DNA from: Ascidia mentula
Taxonomy: Eukaryota > Chordata > Ascidiacea > Phlebobranchia > Ascidiidae
Length of the DNA: 64,000 nucleotides
Assembly: GCA_947561715.1 (NCBI GenBank)
Contig: OX387205.1
Location: 6,081,001 to 6,145,000, forward strand
Reading direction: 5' to 3'
Shown: piece by piece, positions 1-11,755 of the stretch
Layout of the letters: each line of letters starts with the position of its first letter
Numbering within the stretch: position 1 is the stretch's first letter
Program-made: the position numbers and the translations under genes
Notes under the pieces: generated by a model
Seen by the model: only the letters and a program-made list of their open reading frames with translations
The model's database searches: none
Told to the model about the DNA's origin: nothing

Positions 1-3000
1 AGACAAAACAGGAACTAACTCAGGAACTTGATGTATCTGGAACTGTGACTGGATCAAATGGAACAAACCTGACAGTTGTGGCAAAACCACAAATTCGAAG
101 TCCACGCAAGAGCGATCAAGCACGTCAATCAAACAGGTCACGTAAATATGTGATTCCTGTACAGTCCCCTGAAGCGTCTCCAAGAGCTGGTTCACAAAAG
201 ACAGTTGGACCAAATTCAATTATTACTAAACAACGATCTGATTCTGATAGCAGTGGAAGGTAAACATTTTGTTGATGTTTAGCTTCTAGCCCCTAATGTG
301 AGCTTTGTAACCTTTACAAGTTCGTTAAGATAAACTAATTTGTTCCATTGTCCAACTGTGACTCCTTTTTGCAGAAGACAGTTACAATCTAAAACAATTA
401 TAAAGTTGTTTGCTATATCTGTATGTTTTAAATTAAAATTTGTTTCCCAACTTTATGAATAGTTTACAAAGTTTGACAGTGTAATATACTTGTAAGTATT
501 TTCAGGTCATCTCGCTCTCTGAGTTTTGAGGATGATCAACAGCATTCTCCTGAAGATGCAATCAACAGTTTAAAACCCCTCATTCACCCACTTTCATTCA
601 TAACCCGACCCTCTGAAAAACATATTCATTCAAGCACAGAATCAAGTCCAACCACCTCGATAGCACAAGAACGCCCCAACAAATTGGAACTTTTCAGCAC
701 AAAATCAACCCCAGCAACCACAACTTCCATTACATCCCCATTGCCCAGTCTTTCCAAGCAGACAACCCCGGACAAATCGACAGCTATTAAAAGCTTGATT
801 CCTAAACCTTCAAAAACTCCATCTCCCAAGCAAATTTCACCAGATGTCTCTCAAGAGGTTTCGAAATCTTCATCACAATTTAAGTCCTCAATTCCAATTC
901 CTGTAAAATCAGAAGTGACAAATCAGAAGGTTTGTGCACAGCATAATTTTTTATACTACACAATGCTATGATCATTCATCTAATTTTGTTCTTTTTGGTG
1001 TGTTTTAGGATGACAGCCCAACATCATCACACAGTACATATGCTGATGATTTTGAGGCTTCAACAGCAACTGACGATGAAATGAGTGAAAATATCAGTGA
1101 AAATTCAACAGACAAAAGCGATGTCTCTGTTCCTCTTTTTGATCTTTCTGCATCTGCTCCATTGAATGTAAATAAAAACTATTATCTTGGATTGCAAGAA
1201 AAGTTTAAGGGTCTTTTAAAATATGTAGTACATTAATATTAAAAAACTTACAAAAAAGTTGTTTTTATTTGTCAGTCTTTTAGTTGTTAAACCATAAATG
1301 CGACTAAATGTGCATCCAACATAAAATCAATCTGATTTTTTTCTTTTAACTTAACAGAAAAGTGAAGTGGTTGATTTTGATGATGAGGATGAAAAGACTC
1401 CTGTTGCCTCCCCTTCCACAACTCCAACTCCCTCTCCTCCAAACACTCCAACTCCACAAAACACTTCTCTTGCTCATGGTAAGGAGAAAAAATGTCATGC
1501 AATTCACATATTCATAAACGGTGTGTGGCAACAAACTCCTTTAGTTGCACACAACACACTTCATTCTATCACAATCAAAATAATATATTGATTATTTATT
1601 AGCAGATGAGATGGGTGTGGATGTAATGGACGGATCTGCCCGGATTGGGATTTACAGAAAACAAGACCTCAGTGAAAGGTATCCTAATATCGAGAAAAAA
1701 AATATTTATTTTTGCATCCGAAGTATTTTTTACAGTGACCTGTCTGAACGCATTCTTCCAACATCTCACAGCAACAAACAACTTGCTGAAAAAATAAGTG
1801 AGGATATTCTGCACACGCTGGTTGAGGTAAAATATTAGGAAAACGTTTTTGATCCTGAGAAATTTCACTAATAAATATTTTTGTAGGAATCGATGAATGT
1901 TGCGATCGAGGCACGCAACCTTGCCGGGTCACGTGATTTGGAGGAGAGTCGTCGTCGCAAACAAAAGGTGAAGCTAATATCATAAGCTAAAAGCTAACAT
2001 TTCCTAACTATTCCTAACTATATTGCGTTGCACGATTACTTGTTTTTTTTTTTTTAATCGAATATTTGATGTAATTTGAGTCATAATTACTACAAGACAG
2101 CTGTGGCAAAAATAGTTGAAAGCTAACGTTTCGGTTGCTATTCAGCAGCCTTCATCAGGATGTAACGGTGTAATATGCAAAAACACAGCGTGGTAATTTG
2201 TTGAGGCGCATAAACAACAAAACGCAAGATTAAAAATGAAGAAATGAAGAACGATAAAAAAGGCGGGAAGAACATTTCTGCAATACAATTATCAGCACTT
2301 GCTTGAAACGTGTGAAAGTAATTAGCTCTTTATGCTAAGGGATAATTTTGACAAACATAGCGTCAATACTTGTACGTAGGCATTTGATTCAAAATGCTCG
2401 AAACAGGTCGAAGCAGTATGTACTGTCTGTAGTTCACTAATATTAGTGTATTTCGCTTGTACACGACTCAATTTTTCCTTTTGCAGGATTCAAATATTGA
2501 TGTTCTACCCGAAGGTGGAAAACGAATTCGGCGAAATGATAGTTCTGAACCCACGCCATCAGCACGAAATCTTCTACAAATCCTCACTGACGACCAAGAT
2601 GAAAAGGTAACGTAACGGTTTATTTAAAACTGGTTTAAATGCAGTAATGTTGGGAAGAGTGTATGTTTCCGAAACCCGCCTTGCTATGCGTAAGCACATG
2701 CGTCGATATAGAGGTGACTGGGGTGACATGTCACAATGCCTCACAAACAAACAGGGGTGACAACGCATGCATTGTCACCCCTGGATTTCGTTTAAATTAA
2801 AAATTACCACATACATTATGCTATGCGTTAAGGTAGTTTCAAAAGACCTGTATTGTCACCGTCACAATCCGGACAAACACAAGTGTCTCGTGGATTGTTA
2901 CGTAACAAAGTGACACGAAACAGAATTTGCGTCGTTTACCAATGTTGGGGGCGATACGACTGACGAAATGTTATTTGCGTATTACTAAAACCTGGAAAAG

Positions 3001-6000
3001 TCACCCTTAATATTTTACAAAACGTTAAAATCGACGCCTATGTGCGTAAGCATGGCATTACTTTTGCGTTTCCGAAACCTAATACGTTACGACTTATTTT
3101 TTTATCGATTTGGTTTTAAGTGCAATACTTACAACAGACTGGATTTTCAAAAACAGTTTTTAAAGCACGAGCTACTACTCGCTTCATCAGATGTTACAAA
3201 TGGCGTATTAACAGTTTTACATCACTCTGTCACAGTCAAGAAACCAGATACTGATACTGCTCACTGTAGACTTTCTAATCAAAACTTATGTGTTTGTTTA
3301 ATGCCCACTCTTGCCAACTGACATAAAGAATAAACATTTTTAGGAAATTGGGGTAAAAGACGAAGTGAAGTCAGTGAAACATGATCATAGTGACGTCAGT
3401 AATGAACTAACCAGCAACATTCTGAATGAAACAATCAACGAGGTACGTATTATTGTGGTGTTGGATTAAGCAGGTTTTCACTTCATGTTATTTGTTACTA
3501 ATTAAGGTTTTGGAAATTCGAAAGCAAAGAGCAAAGAAGTGGGCAGAGGTATTGTAACATTTTTGTTTTCGTGAAGTTTTTTTTAGTAGTGAAGCAATAG
3601 TATTATTGTGGTGTTATCTGTCGTTAATGTCAACAATCGCATTGCGAGTAAATTGAAACAAAAAACATTTTTACGTGTACATTTTTACGTAAAATCAACC
3701 AATCACAGCATCTAGTTTTATCACGTGTGTAATCCTCTTTTTGTCATTGGCCAGGTTTCATTTTCGCGCGATCACGAAAACGGGAATGAGGTTGAAAGTA
3801 TTTTGCAAGTTGATAGTAAGACAAAAGTGCCAACAACAAAAGCACGCACTGGTTTGGAAAGTGAGGACGTGGATCGTGAACCAACTGTCGCAAGACCCGT
3901 GTCTCCCATATTTGGTTCAAGCCAGGTATAATTTCAATGTCTTACATGTAACTTGGCGCTAATCATATCCCGCTTATAGGACGATGTGACTGAGGAATGG
4001 TTTGACGACGACATGTATATTACACCTTACCAAGCTAAAAAGCGAGAGGACCCGCCCGTCGTGAGCATGAATGACGATTGGTCAGCTGAGGTGAGTGTTG
4101 TTTATATTGAGGGCGGGAAAGCAATAATGACAGGTCATATTATTATTTTACATCGTAAGTAACCATGTGATATTTGCAGGACGTGATTCTTGGTCCTCCT
4201 CCAATCAAGCTAGCGGTTCCTTCGCAACGCGATGACGTAATGCATGTCGTCAATCAAGCGGTTGGTTGAATTTTATATATTATGTGTAGCCTTGCATACT
4301 GATATTAAAATCCTACAATTGTGCCAGTATTAAAGAAAAATCAAGCATTGTACGTTATGTCCATTTTTACGTTTAACAATATCAAAACTTTTTATCCTCC
4401 AGCATGAAACACATTTTATTTCTAATCTATTTACAGATTGATTTTTATCATGACAAATATTCAAAAGGAGAAATGCACACATTTGAAATTCCGGAAAGTT
4501 ACATGGAAGATACGGATATAACTATTGATCCCGATCAACCACAGAGCGCTCAGTCTGCGTCACGTGTTTTCAAGTCCTGCATTTTCGAGCTCGTACGTTC
4601 AGTACCACATCCACATTTCTGATAATATGTACCTTCGTGTATTTTATAATTTCATTCTTCCGGTTGTAACAGCAAATACGCTAAATTCAATGGGTCGCAC
4701 CCCTCATATTAAACTGACTGAAAGTATGAATACTGGAGTGGTGTTATTACTAAAATATTTTCGGCATGTGTTTTATGGAACTTAACACTCTTATTTCCTA
4801 TATTTTGTGATGTTTACATCATGCATAACTTGTTAAAAACCAATACCCAGATATCTTCATCAACGCTGCACTGAAATTAGTAAAATGTTTATTTCAAAAA
4901 ACAGGTCTGGGAGCTCATGGCAGAAGCTTTGGGAAGTTCCAGCACCGTGAAACCGGAAACCAAATCACCGTGGATTAAAATGCGACGAAAGAGACGACCA
5001 AGCTTTTGTAAAGCTCCACCGAAAACCAAAAAGGTAGAACCTTTATTCTAAACCAGAGGGTGGGAATCTGTCTCCAATGATTATTTTCTTTATACTCGGT
5101 CGCCATCTTTTCTGCTGCCCTGAATCAAAACAATCAAGAAAGAAGATAAGAGTAAATGAGTAGACCTAAAAAATCTAATTATGACGTAATATTACGTTTC
5201 GGTATGTTGGTTGTTATGTCATACATCGTTTTTTTTTGCTAAAATATACGTAATACGCTTCTAGAAATAGCTACTTCTGTATTGTTGGAATTGTTGAGCT
5301 AGAAAAGTAATCGTTCATACAGACTTTATTTATGTGATCTTAAAAAACTAAAATTACTAATGCAGAGTTAATTAACTAAACTAAACTAATTGTTTCCAAT
5401 TTAATGCATAGGCTAATGGGTTAGGAAGACGTGACCGACACAGGTTGAGAACCACTATTCTAAACAGCCGGGTGTATATTCACATTGTGTTTTTGTTTGC
5501 AGGAAATTTTGGCTGTGGTATCTGATGAGATCAACAACCTCTTTAACTTTTCTGGTGTGAGAAGAAAACTTGATTCGAAGTTAACGTTGAAGTGGGGAAC
5601 GATGAAAAAGAAAGACAACGTTGATCTTCTCCTGGTAATTCCGTTTTCCACATACGTAGTTTTGTTTGTTTGTTTTTTTTGGCAAAAAATTGCCATCCAT
5701 TTTTCAATATTTTAATGCAACAAAATCGTCCTAATAGTTACAACCGGCAGCAGAAAACTCCCTTTTACAGCAAAATCGTGTTGTTTGTTACATGTCATTA
5801 TACAAAGTGTAACCAAAATATTATCGTCAGATATAGTTTGAATGATGGAGCTTGCTGTTTGTGGGAGTTTAACAAAACTGTGATATTATAACAGATCGAC
5901 GAGCTTCGTGAGGAGGAACCTGATTGGACGAATTATGATGAAGATGAAACCACGGTGAAAATGCAGTTGGCCGATAATGTCATGGAGTTTTTGCTCAACG

Positions 6001-6050
6001 ATACGGTTCAATGCTTCAACAAGATCGATCAAAAGCAGTTCAAATCGTGA
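1..6050 (+). CDS. CEP350: CEP350-like centrosome-associated protein, 3' part (17 exons)
   Basis: Exons read from GT-AG sites and continuous frame: 1-259 (partial), 506-929, 1009-1167, 1358-1478, 1606-1678, 1736-1826, 1887-1967, 2487-2606, 3344-3442, 3507-3548, 3755-3925, 3980-4090, 4180-4260, 4437-4592, 4915-5033, 5503-5634, 5895-6050 (stop TGA 6048-6050). The last exon contains NYDEDETTVKMQLADNVMEF, which closely matches the conserved extreme C-terminus of vertebrate CEP350 (family knowledge). The preceding exons (SRVFKSCIFEL, KIDELREEEPDW) fit the same C-terminal region. CEP350 is a centrosome and microtubule scaffold with a CAP-Gly domain, which must lie upstream because I see none here. 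Exon 506-929 is Ser/Thr/Pro-rich and low in complexity. The donor after 4260 (GTTGGT) is weak. The last intron and last exon are also the left edge of the tandem duplication. Confidence 0.88.
1968..2486. other. CEP350 intron with dispersed-repeat-like sequence
   Basis: Non-coding intron of 519 bases. Around 2125-2160 it contains acgtttcggttgctattc followed by a cagccttcatcagg-type string. A related cttcatcagatg string occurs in the next intron near 3183, and a similar pattern occurs in the U1-specific insertion near 11590. This looks like debris of a dispersed repeat. No terminal inverted repeats or target duplication could be defined here. Confidence 0.3.
2607..3343. other. Long CEP350 intron, no gene seen
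   Basis: A 737-base intron between exons 2487-2606 and 3344-3442. A 93-codon reading frame at 3040-3321 lies wholly inside it. That frame has no recognisable domain and no splice-compatible continuation, so I treat it as chance. No RNA gene or repeat structure was recognised apart from a cttcatcagatg-type string. Confidence 0.4.
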
Positions 6051-6585
6051 TGTGCTATTTTTTAAGTAATTTTGAAAACATTCTTGAAACTGTTGCCAAA
6101 ATCGTTATTTTGAACCGTCAGGTTGCGGTTGGAAGTAGCAAACAATGAATGTGTTTAACACAAAAGTTCTGCAAACTATTTTTCGTCATTTTCATCCGGG
6201 TCTGTTTAGTAGTTTGTCCCAGAACAATTTAATCAAACAAAACAAAAATATCCAAACAAAACGAATCCCCATAGTCAGTAGATTTTTGTTCGGTCGAATA
6301 TTGTCTTTCAACTATATCCAGGTCGTACTTTGGTATATGTATTCCTGTTATATCAGTTTGCTATAGGCGAAATCAGTGTCTTATTACCTCGTTTCGAACA
6401 GCGCCACAAAGCTTGTGTAGTTTTTCTAGTAAGTAGTATGAGTGTCCTGTACAGTTTTCACTCAACACAAATTTATTGTTTTAAGAAAGGTTCTGATAAC
6501 TCTTCACTGTATTAAGCTCGCCTTTTTCAAAATGCTTTTTTATATATTTTTGTGCAGAGCTCGATCGATTTTGTTTGAAACTTGT

Positions 6586-6591
6586 AATAAA
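6586..6591 (+). promoter_or_regulatory. Candidate CEP350 poly(A) signal
   Basis: An AATAAA hexamer lies about 540 bases after the CEP350 stop codon, in cttgtaataaagttttcag, and is the first canonical hexamer I noticed downstream. Assignment is by position only. Confidence 0.4.
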
Positions 6592-6854
6592 GTTTTCAGT
6601 TTGAAAATTTTGACTATGATGTATTACCTGAAACTTTGTTGAAGCAAAACGTAACTCAAGAATATTTAGCACATTTCGTAAAAATACGTTTGCAGCATAT
6701 TGCACAAAAATTCTAAACCCGGAGTTTTTTTTGACGCCGCTATATTACATTGGCTACAGCAAAACTAACCTTGAACTACATCCTGGCTCCGATTTTGTTT
6801 ATTTAAAAGTTACATTTAGGTAATCTTAAGATAATAAATACGGAAACTTCATTT

Positions 6855-7545
6855 TTAAGATTACCTCGTGCGTCGTTAAACTTGTCATTTTCTTTTTGAC
6901 AAATTAGCCACAAAGCTTTGATGAATTAGAAATCGTGTTGGCAGATCATTTTACAACATTGCCACGCCGCTGCTATTGAGTCACTGTCGACCTTTACTTG
7001 GTAAATGCTTGGGGAATGGCACGTTTATTTAAGCTAGTTCACCACAACCGGCAAAACGTTTTATTCAATAAATTTCTGAGTTACGTCGAAGTGTTTATAA
7101 AAAAGCTTCCATTTAAAATATTGTACCAAAATTGACAAAAAGGAACCTGTGCAGATAGCTATTTATTTTTCAAATTTCGTATTCGCTTGCCGACGTCAAA
7201 AGCATGCAAATTCGAGCGCTTTTGGGTGTGTTGTTTTTGTAGAAAAGTGCGTTTTTGGGAGTGTTTAAAAGAAGGATGAGGCTTCTGGCAAAATGCATCT
7301 GGCACATCTGCCTTACATTCCCGTAAACAATAATATATTGAGCGGAGATTGTTTGATCAAATGTGGCATTTACGTATTTTTTTTAAAAACTGCAAAGCAA
7401 AATTTGTTTGTAAGATTACCTCAAGTTTCGTTAAATTTGTCATTTTCTTGATAAATTAGCCACAAAGTCTCGGAACCATTTGTCATTAATTTGTGATCGT
7501 GCTGGCAGATCATTATGCAACATTGTGTCGATGCATGGCTATTGA
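6855..7545 (+). repeat. Diverged direct repeat pair upstream of the 7TM gene
   Basis: The arms are about 6855-6990 and about 7411-7545. They share taagattacct, aaattagccacaaag (tgacaaattagcc versus tgataaattagcc), the gtg(c/t)tggcagatcatt string and a gctattga string. The copies differ by many substitutions, so this duplication is much older than the unit-level duplication. The two arms could be old transposon ends or a duplicated regulatory block. Confidence 0.6.
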
Positions 7546-8019
7546 ATGGGTCGTTTTTCAAAAAATGTGGTTGTTTTACTAACCACCAAGAGATATAATG
7601 CTTACTAAGTTTAAATATTTGCTGATATATTTGTTACAACAGACGGATGGAAGGCAAGAATGTGTAAAATTCTTATAATCAAGCAATGTAAAATAGAAAA
7701 GTAGCAACAGGAAAAGTTCATTCGTCACATCCGCAGCTTTGCCACTTACATCAGATTTCGCAAGTCGACAAATAACGAATTAACTGTCACTATCTGGTAA
7801 ACATTTGCGCAAGATTTTTATCTCTGGCAGTTAGGCTATTCCTTTTTGCGACAAGTATATTTAGGCATAGTTGAAATAGGTTTAAAGACATACGTTTGTT
7901 GAGAAAAGCACCTATATTTCAATTAAAACTCCTAGTCTGTGTTTATTTTTATGTTTGCAAACAGTTTGTAAAATCGCAGCAAAAATTTCTTGTACCCAAA
8001 ACTATCTGACAGCAAAGAA

Positions 8020-9057
8020 ATGGCGAAAACAACCATCCCGCAAGCAAGCAACTCAACATTTGTACCATCGCCTGGAATTTCCTTGGTTCGTCTGGGGGTT
8101 CTTGGAACAGTTACCGTCGTATCGATGATTTTTGCAGCCTATATTGTAACTGTTCTTTCTTTACACGAGTGGAGATGTTACAAAAAGAGGAAGCCATCGC
8201 TTAAAGCAATAAAACAAAAGAAGTCTACAAATGAAAAGTTTGCAAGATTGATGGGTGTCAGTGCTTTGGCTGCCGCCATCTTTGCTTTAATTACTTTTCT
8301 TTCCCAAACCCTGCAAGTTTTTCTTGATCTTCAAACTGGACTTCAATTTTGCGACGTTTTGAAGAAAGTGGATTTTACTTTAACTAACTTCATCTTCATA
8401 TCTGTGTATGCTGTGTTATGGTTACGGCAACGATCTTTTTACATCAACAAACATACCCTGCATTTGACTTCGTGCTGCACACGATATTTTAGCATTTTGG
8501 TTCTCTTTATCCTATTTATCATATCTCTGATAAACCCAGTGGTATATGACGCCACACAATGGTACCAAAGAAGCAGGTTTGGCTGTAAGTTGAAATCCAG
8601 TGCGTTCCCTACTGATTATCACTGGCTGACGCTTGCCATAATTACTCTATTCTTTCATGCTAGTCTCCTTACACTATTTGCCTACCCTCTGTTGAAGCAT
8701 CGTGCGGCTATCAGTCGACGCATGTCGCAGCAGATGCCCAATCGCAACGCCGAAGGACTGATCTTGGTGATCAGAAGAGCTTTTCATTTGGCCATTGTTT
8801 GCGTTGTTTCTGATATTATAGTGGTGGTGGTAAACGTTGCCGTCGTCACACAGATTAACATTATTCCCCAGATTGTAACCAACATCAACATTCTAATCAA
8901 TGTCACAATGGTTGTCATGACATTTGGTGACTGGAAAAAGAGACTTATGCCGTGGACAAAGTCGATCAAAGAAACTGCCGCGGGAGAACAAAGCTCTTTG
9001 GCTATGATGCAGACTTCTTCCCGTTCAACAACTGGCTTACAGGAGCATATTGCTTAA
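8020..9057 (+). CDS. Seven-transmembrane receptor-like protein, intronless, full length (U1)
   Basis: A single open frame of 345 codons from ATG 8020. Upstream in frame there is only a TTG at 7990, so I chose the ATG. About seven hydrophobic segments are visible (residues counted from this ATG): about 20-40, 80-105, 115-135, 155-175, 200-220, 250-275 and 285-305. A short N-terminus with an N-S-T glycosylation sequon precedes TM1. The last helix is followed by FGDWKKRLMPW, like an amphipathic helix 8, and a Ser/Thr-rich tail. I see no convincing DRY or NPxxY motif, so the topology suggests a GPCR-like protein, perhaps of a lineage-specific family, but the ligand and class are unknown. It converges on the PARP14-like gene; the two poly(A) signals are about 680 bases apart. 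Confidence 0.7.
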   Translation: MAKTTIPQASNSTFVPSPGISLVRLGVLGTVTVVSMIFAAYIVTVLSLHEWRCYKKRKPSLKAIKQKKSTNEKFARLMGVSALAAAIFALITFLSQTLQVFLDLQTGLQFCDVLKKVDFTLTNFIFISVYAVLWLRQRSFYINKHTLHLTSCCTRYFSILVLFILFIISLINPVVYDATQWYQRSRFGCKLKSSAFPTDYHWLTLAIITLFFHASLLTLFAYPLLKHRAAISRRMSQQMPNRNAEGLILVIRRAFHLAIVCVVSDIIVVVVNVAVVTQINIIPQIVTNINILINVTMVVMTFGDWKKRLMPWTKSIKETAAGEQSSLAMMQTSSRSTTGLQEHIA

Positions 9058-9116
9058 GCATATCTTGTTTGGTTTTCGATTAAGCTGTGTAACTCATATG
9101 TACATAATGTGCAAAG

Positions 9117-9122
9117 AATAAA
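9117..9122 (+). promoter_or_regulatory. Poly(A) signal of the 7TM gene (U1)
   Basis: AATAAA in gcaaagaataaacgaa, 60 bases after the stop codon. The same gcaaagaataaac context is kept after the stop codon in U2, U3 and U4. Confidence 0.7.
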
Positions 9123-9803
9123 CGAAAACACATAGCACCAGAGAACATGTTTTTGTCTTGCCGCGATTGTCTTTTGTTCATGGAATTTCGTCACAAGACA
9201 CTGGTTCCCCGAAATGTAGTTGGATTTTGTTCTGATAGCGCATAACACGACTGTCTCTTCGTAAATAACAACTTTCAGTGCAACAGCTTATGTCTAAAAA
9301 TTACATGCTTTGCAATTCTGTACAATAGGCTAAGTGTAATTTTTATTGGAAATAAGGAATCAGTTACAGCAAATCTAGTAAGCAAATGCATCACCCCAAT
9401 TCAACAAAAACTACTCAAGTATTTTTATTCACAATATAGCACAATCATTGTCCTCCAGAAAAGTGGTTGCATTTTTACAGGTGTACAATAATTTTGTTTG
9501 TATGGATTTGAAATAAACACAGAAAAGGAGTTGCTTCTACTTAAAATCAAAGTTTAGCACTTGTAAAGTAGGAGTACATGTTTAAGTGCACTATAAAGTA
9601 GGTATCAAAATGAAGAACAAATAGTGGAAGGCTTTAGGTTTAAAAAGCAAATAGATAAACAGTATGACACAAGTAACACTCTTTCAACGTGATTTTTCTC
9701 TTGCTTTTCATGATTTACTTGCTCTTGTCTCGAATTTTTTTAAAAATATAACTGGGTTAAAGTGGTTGGTTCAGGCGTAATTGTTTCAGATTTAAGCCCA
9801 ATT
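9123..9803. other. Convergent 3' spacer between 7TM and PARP14-like genes (U1)
   Basis: AT-rich region between the two facing poly(A) signals. I see no exon with splice or domain support. It is kept in all four units with small copy-specific indels. Confidence 0.5.
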
Positions 9804-9809
9804 TTTATT
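9804..9809 (-). promoter_or_regulatory. Poly(A) signal of the PARP14-like gene (U1)
   Basis: TTTATT on the + strand (AATAAA on the coding strand), about 36 bases beyond the TAA stop at 9845-9847. An equivalent hexamer follows the stop codon in the other units. Confidence 0.6.
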
Positions 9810-11520
9810 GATTGGCTTTCACTTTCCAAAAATGCCTAAAACAGTTAATTGAAGGTTATTAGATATGTAGGATACACACTTGAATCGTTGTACACAACAA
9901 AAATCTCAGGACTATCATCATTGTCAACTGTACTATCAAACTTTCTTTGACTGTTTTTTTGAGGAGGAGTTTTCATGGTTTCGTCTCCCTTGCAGTATTC
10001 ACCAGTTACTACTTTAGCCAGAAAGATTGATTTTTGCCCTTTAGGATCTGATGTGCAGTACTGTACAGAGTATGAAGAATTCACAGCAAAATAAACACCC
10101 TGACCATACTTTATACCTGTAAATTAACAATTTAATTGATATATAAAAAGGCCTTCAACTTATTACAACAATCTAAAGCAAAATGTATGTCTAATATCGT
10201 CAATCAACCAATCTAAGTGATTTTATTTGACTGATTATCTCACAAACATTATGAATATTATGTTACATATTTGTAGTATATGAAGTTTACCATTTTTTCC
10301 AGCAAAACTTCGATTAAAGCCTTCATTAATAATTTTTTCTGCATCTGCACATGAGGTTCCATGAAATAGTTCACGTACTACAGAGCAGCTTAAGTTTGAC
10401 ATGTTGGTTCGGACCTCTTCCTCTTTTATTTTAAATTGATTATACAAGTATTTGTTTTCTACTCTTTCAATCTAAAAATATTATCAGTCAAAATGTCAAA
10501 TATTCAGGAATTAAACATTTAAGTATCTTATGTTCAGGGTGACTCTTCTGGCAAAACTTGCCACAATACAAAAAAATATCAATTTAACCACAAAAGTTCA
10601 CCTAAACTTTTACTTGTTTCTTAAACCAACAGTTTGAAAAAGCAGTGCTTTACAAAAAAGGCCTAAGGATAATGGGCGTTTAATATATACACATATGCTA
10701 TCTGTTTATAAAAAAGCAATAAATTATATCAAAATTTAAATAATTACTTAACCTTCAAAACAGATCTGTGGGAAGGGTTGCTTTTTTTGAACATGTTTAA
10801 TACATGTTGGTATTCCTTGTCATCTGATCCAGAAGACAATCTAATTTTACGTTTACCAGAACTTTTTTCCCAGTTTTCTGGAAGTTCTGCGAGAAACAAC
10901 CAGTTACATGACAATATGTTGCAATACAATAAATATAAACATGCGCACAAAGTAAAATGTAAACTACATGTTATTTGGGGGACATTGCAGTGGATTAGCC
11001 TAATATTGGTATAATTAAAAAATTGCAACTAACCTTGAAAAGTCGAGCGGACCAACTCATAATACTTTTTACCAATTAATATTTGCCTTGTTTGAAAGTT
11101 CACATGAGTTTTCATGCCATAAAGTTGTATGTTACAACTGGGGCTGGAATTTTTCTGCGCAAGGCATGACACTTCAATAAAGGCATTCAAATTAAACAAA
11201 CTTTTAGTACCTTGTACTCATTTTCAAGCGCTCGATTTTTGGACGTTGGCAAATTCATGGTGGTATCATTTATTTTATATTGCCAAACACAACTTTTTGC
11301 CAGCAGGTTTCCAGTTGTGAGATCAGAAAATGCATTAGAAAGATACTCCTTCAACTTGGTGGAGTGCATGGGATCATGTAAAGTTATTTTTTTAAAATAC
11401 AGATAATATTACAAAATTGAATGCATACTTTTTCAGTGACAACACGGACAAAATAATTTTAAGTTGATTTTACCATCTAGAACTCAGGCAAAATTAGGAA
11501 ACTAAAAAAGTTGGTTAGTT

Positions 11521-11755
11521 ATATGTGCAAAAAAAGCCATAATATTGCAAAGCTGCAGACAGGGTGTGCACACGCACTGTTTCGACCTGTAAGGTCTCAT
11601 CAGTGCAGCTGTTGAGTGGCACTGTGCTAGCTTTCACACTAGCAGGCACACTAGTTTCCACTTTGTGGTACCTTTCGGTCAACGTCGATCTGCAGGGTAC
11701 CCTATACTAGGTACCGAACAACAGAGACGACGAACCACACACCCTGTCTGCAGCT
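11521..11755. mobile_element. U1-specific insertion with 20-bp perfect inverted repeats and 10-bp target duplication
   Basis: Present only in U1; the same intron in U2-U4 reads straight through aagttggttagttag. The insert is flanked by the 10-bp repeat ttggttagtt (11511-11520 and 11756-11765). Inside are perfect 20-bp inverted repeats at 11549-11568 (aaagctgcagacagggtgtg) and 11738-11757, the right one overlapping the edge of the target duplication. About 28 bases lie outside the left inverted repeat. It is non-coding and MITE-sized. The superfamily is not recognised. Confidence 0.75.

Larger units (their letters stand above)
6051..8019. other. Intergenic spacer with internal direct repeat (U1 copy)
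   Basis: This stretch is the CEP350 3' UTR followed by the region upstream of the 7TM gene. No supported coding exon was found; the short reading frames lack domains. It contains two diverged copies of a block of about 140 bases (about 6855-6990 and 7411-7545). Both begin taagattacct, then share a ttagccacaaag string, a ggcagatcatt string and a gctattga string. The whole spacer is repeated in U3 and U4, while U2 begins only at the equivalent of about 7481. Confidence 0.55.

Noticed and set aside
3040..3321. 93-codon frame in a CEP350 intron
   Set aside because: No domain, not spliced in frame to the flanking exons, and inside a well-defined GT-AG intron.
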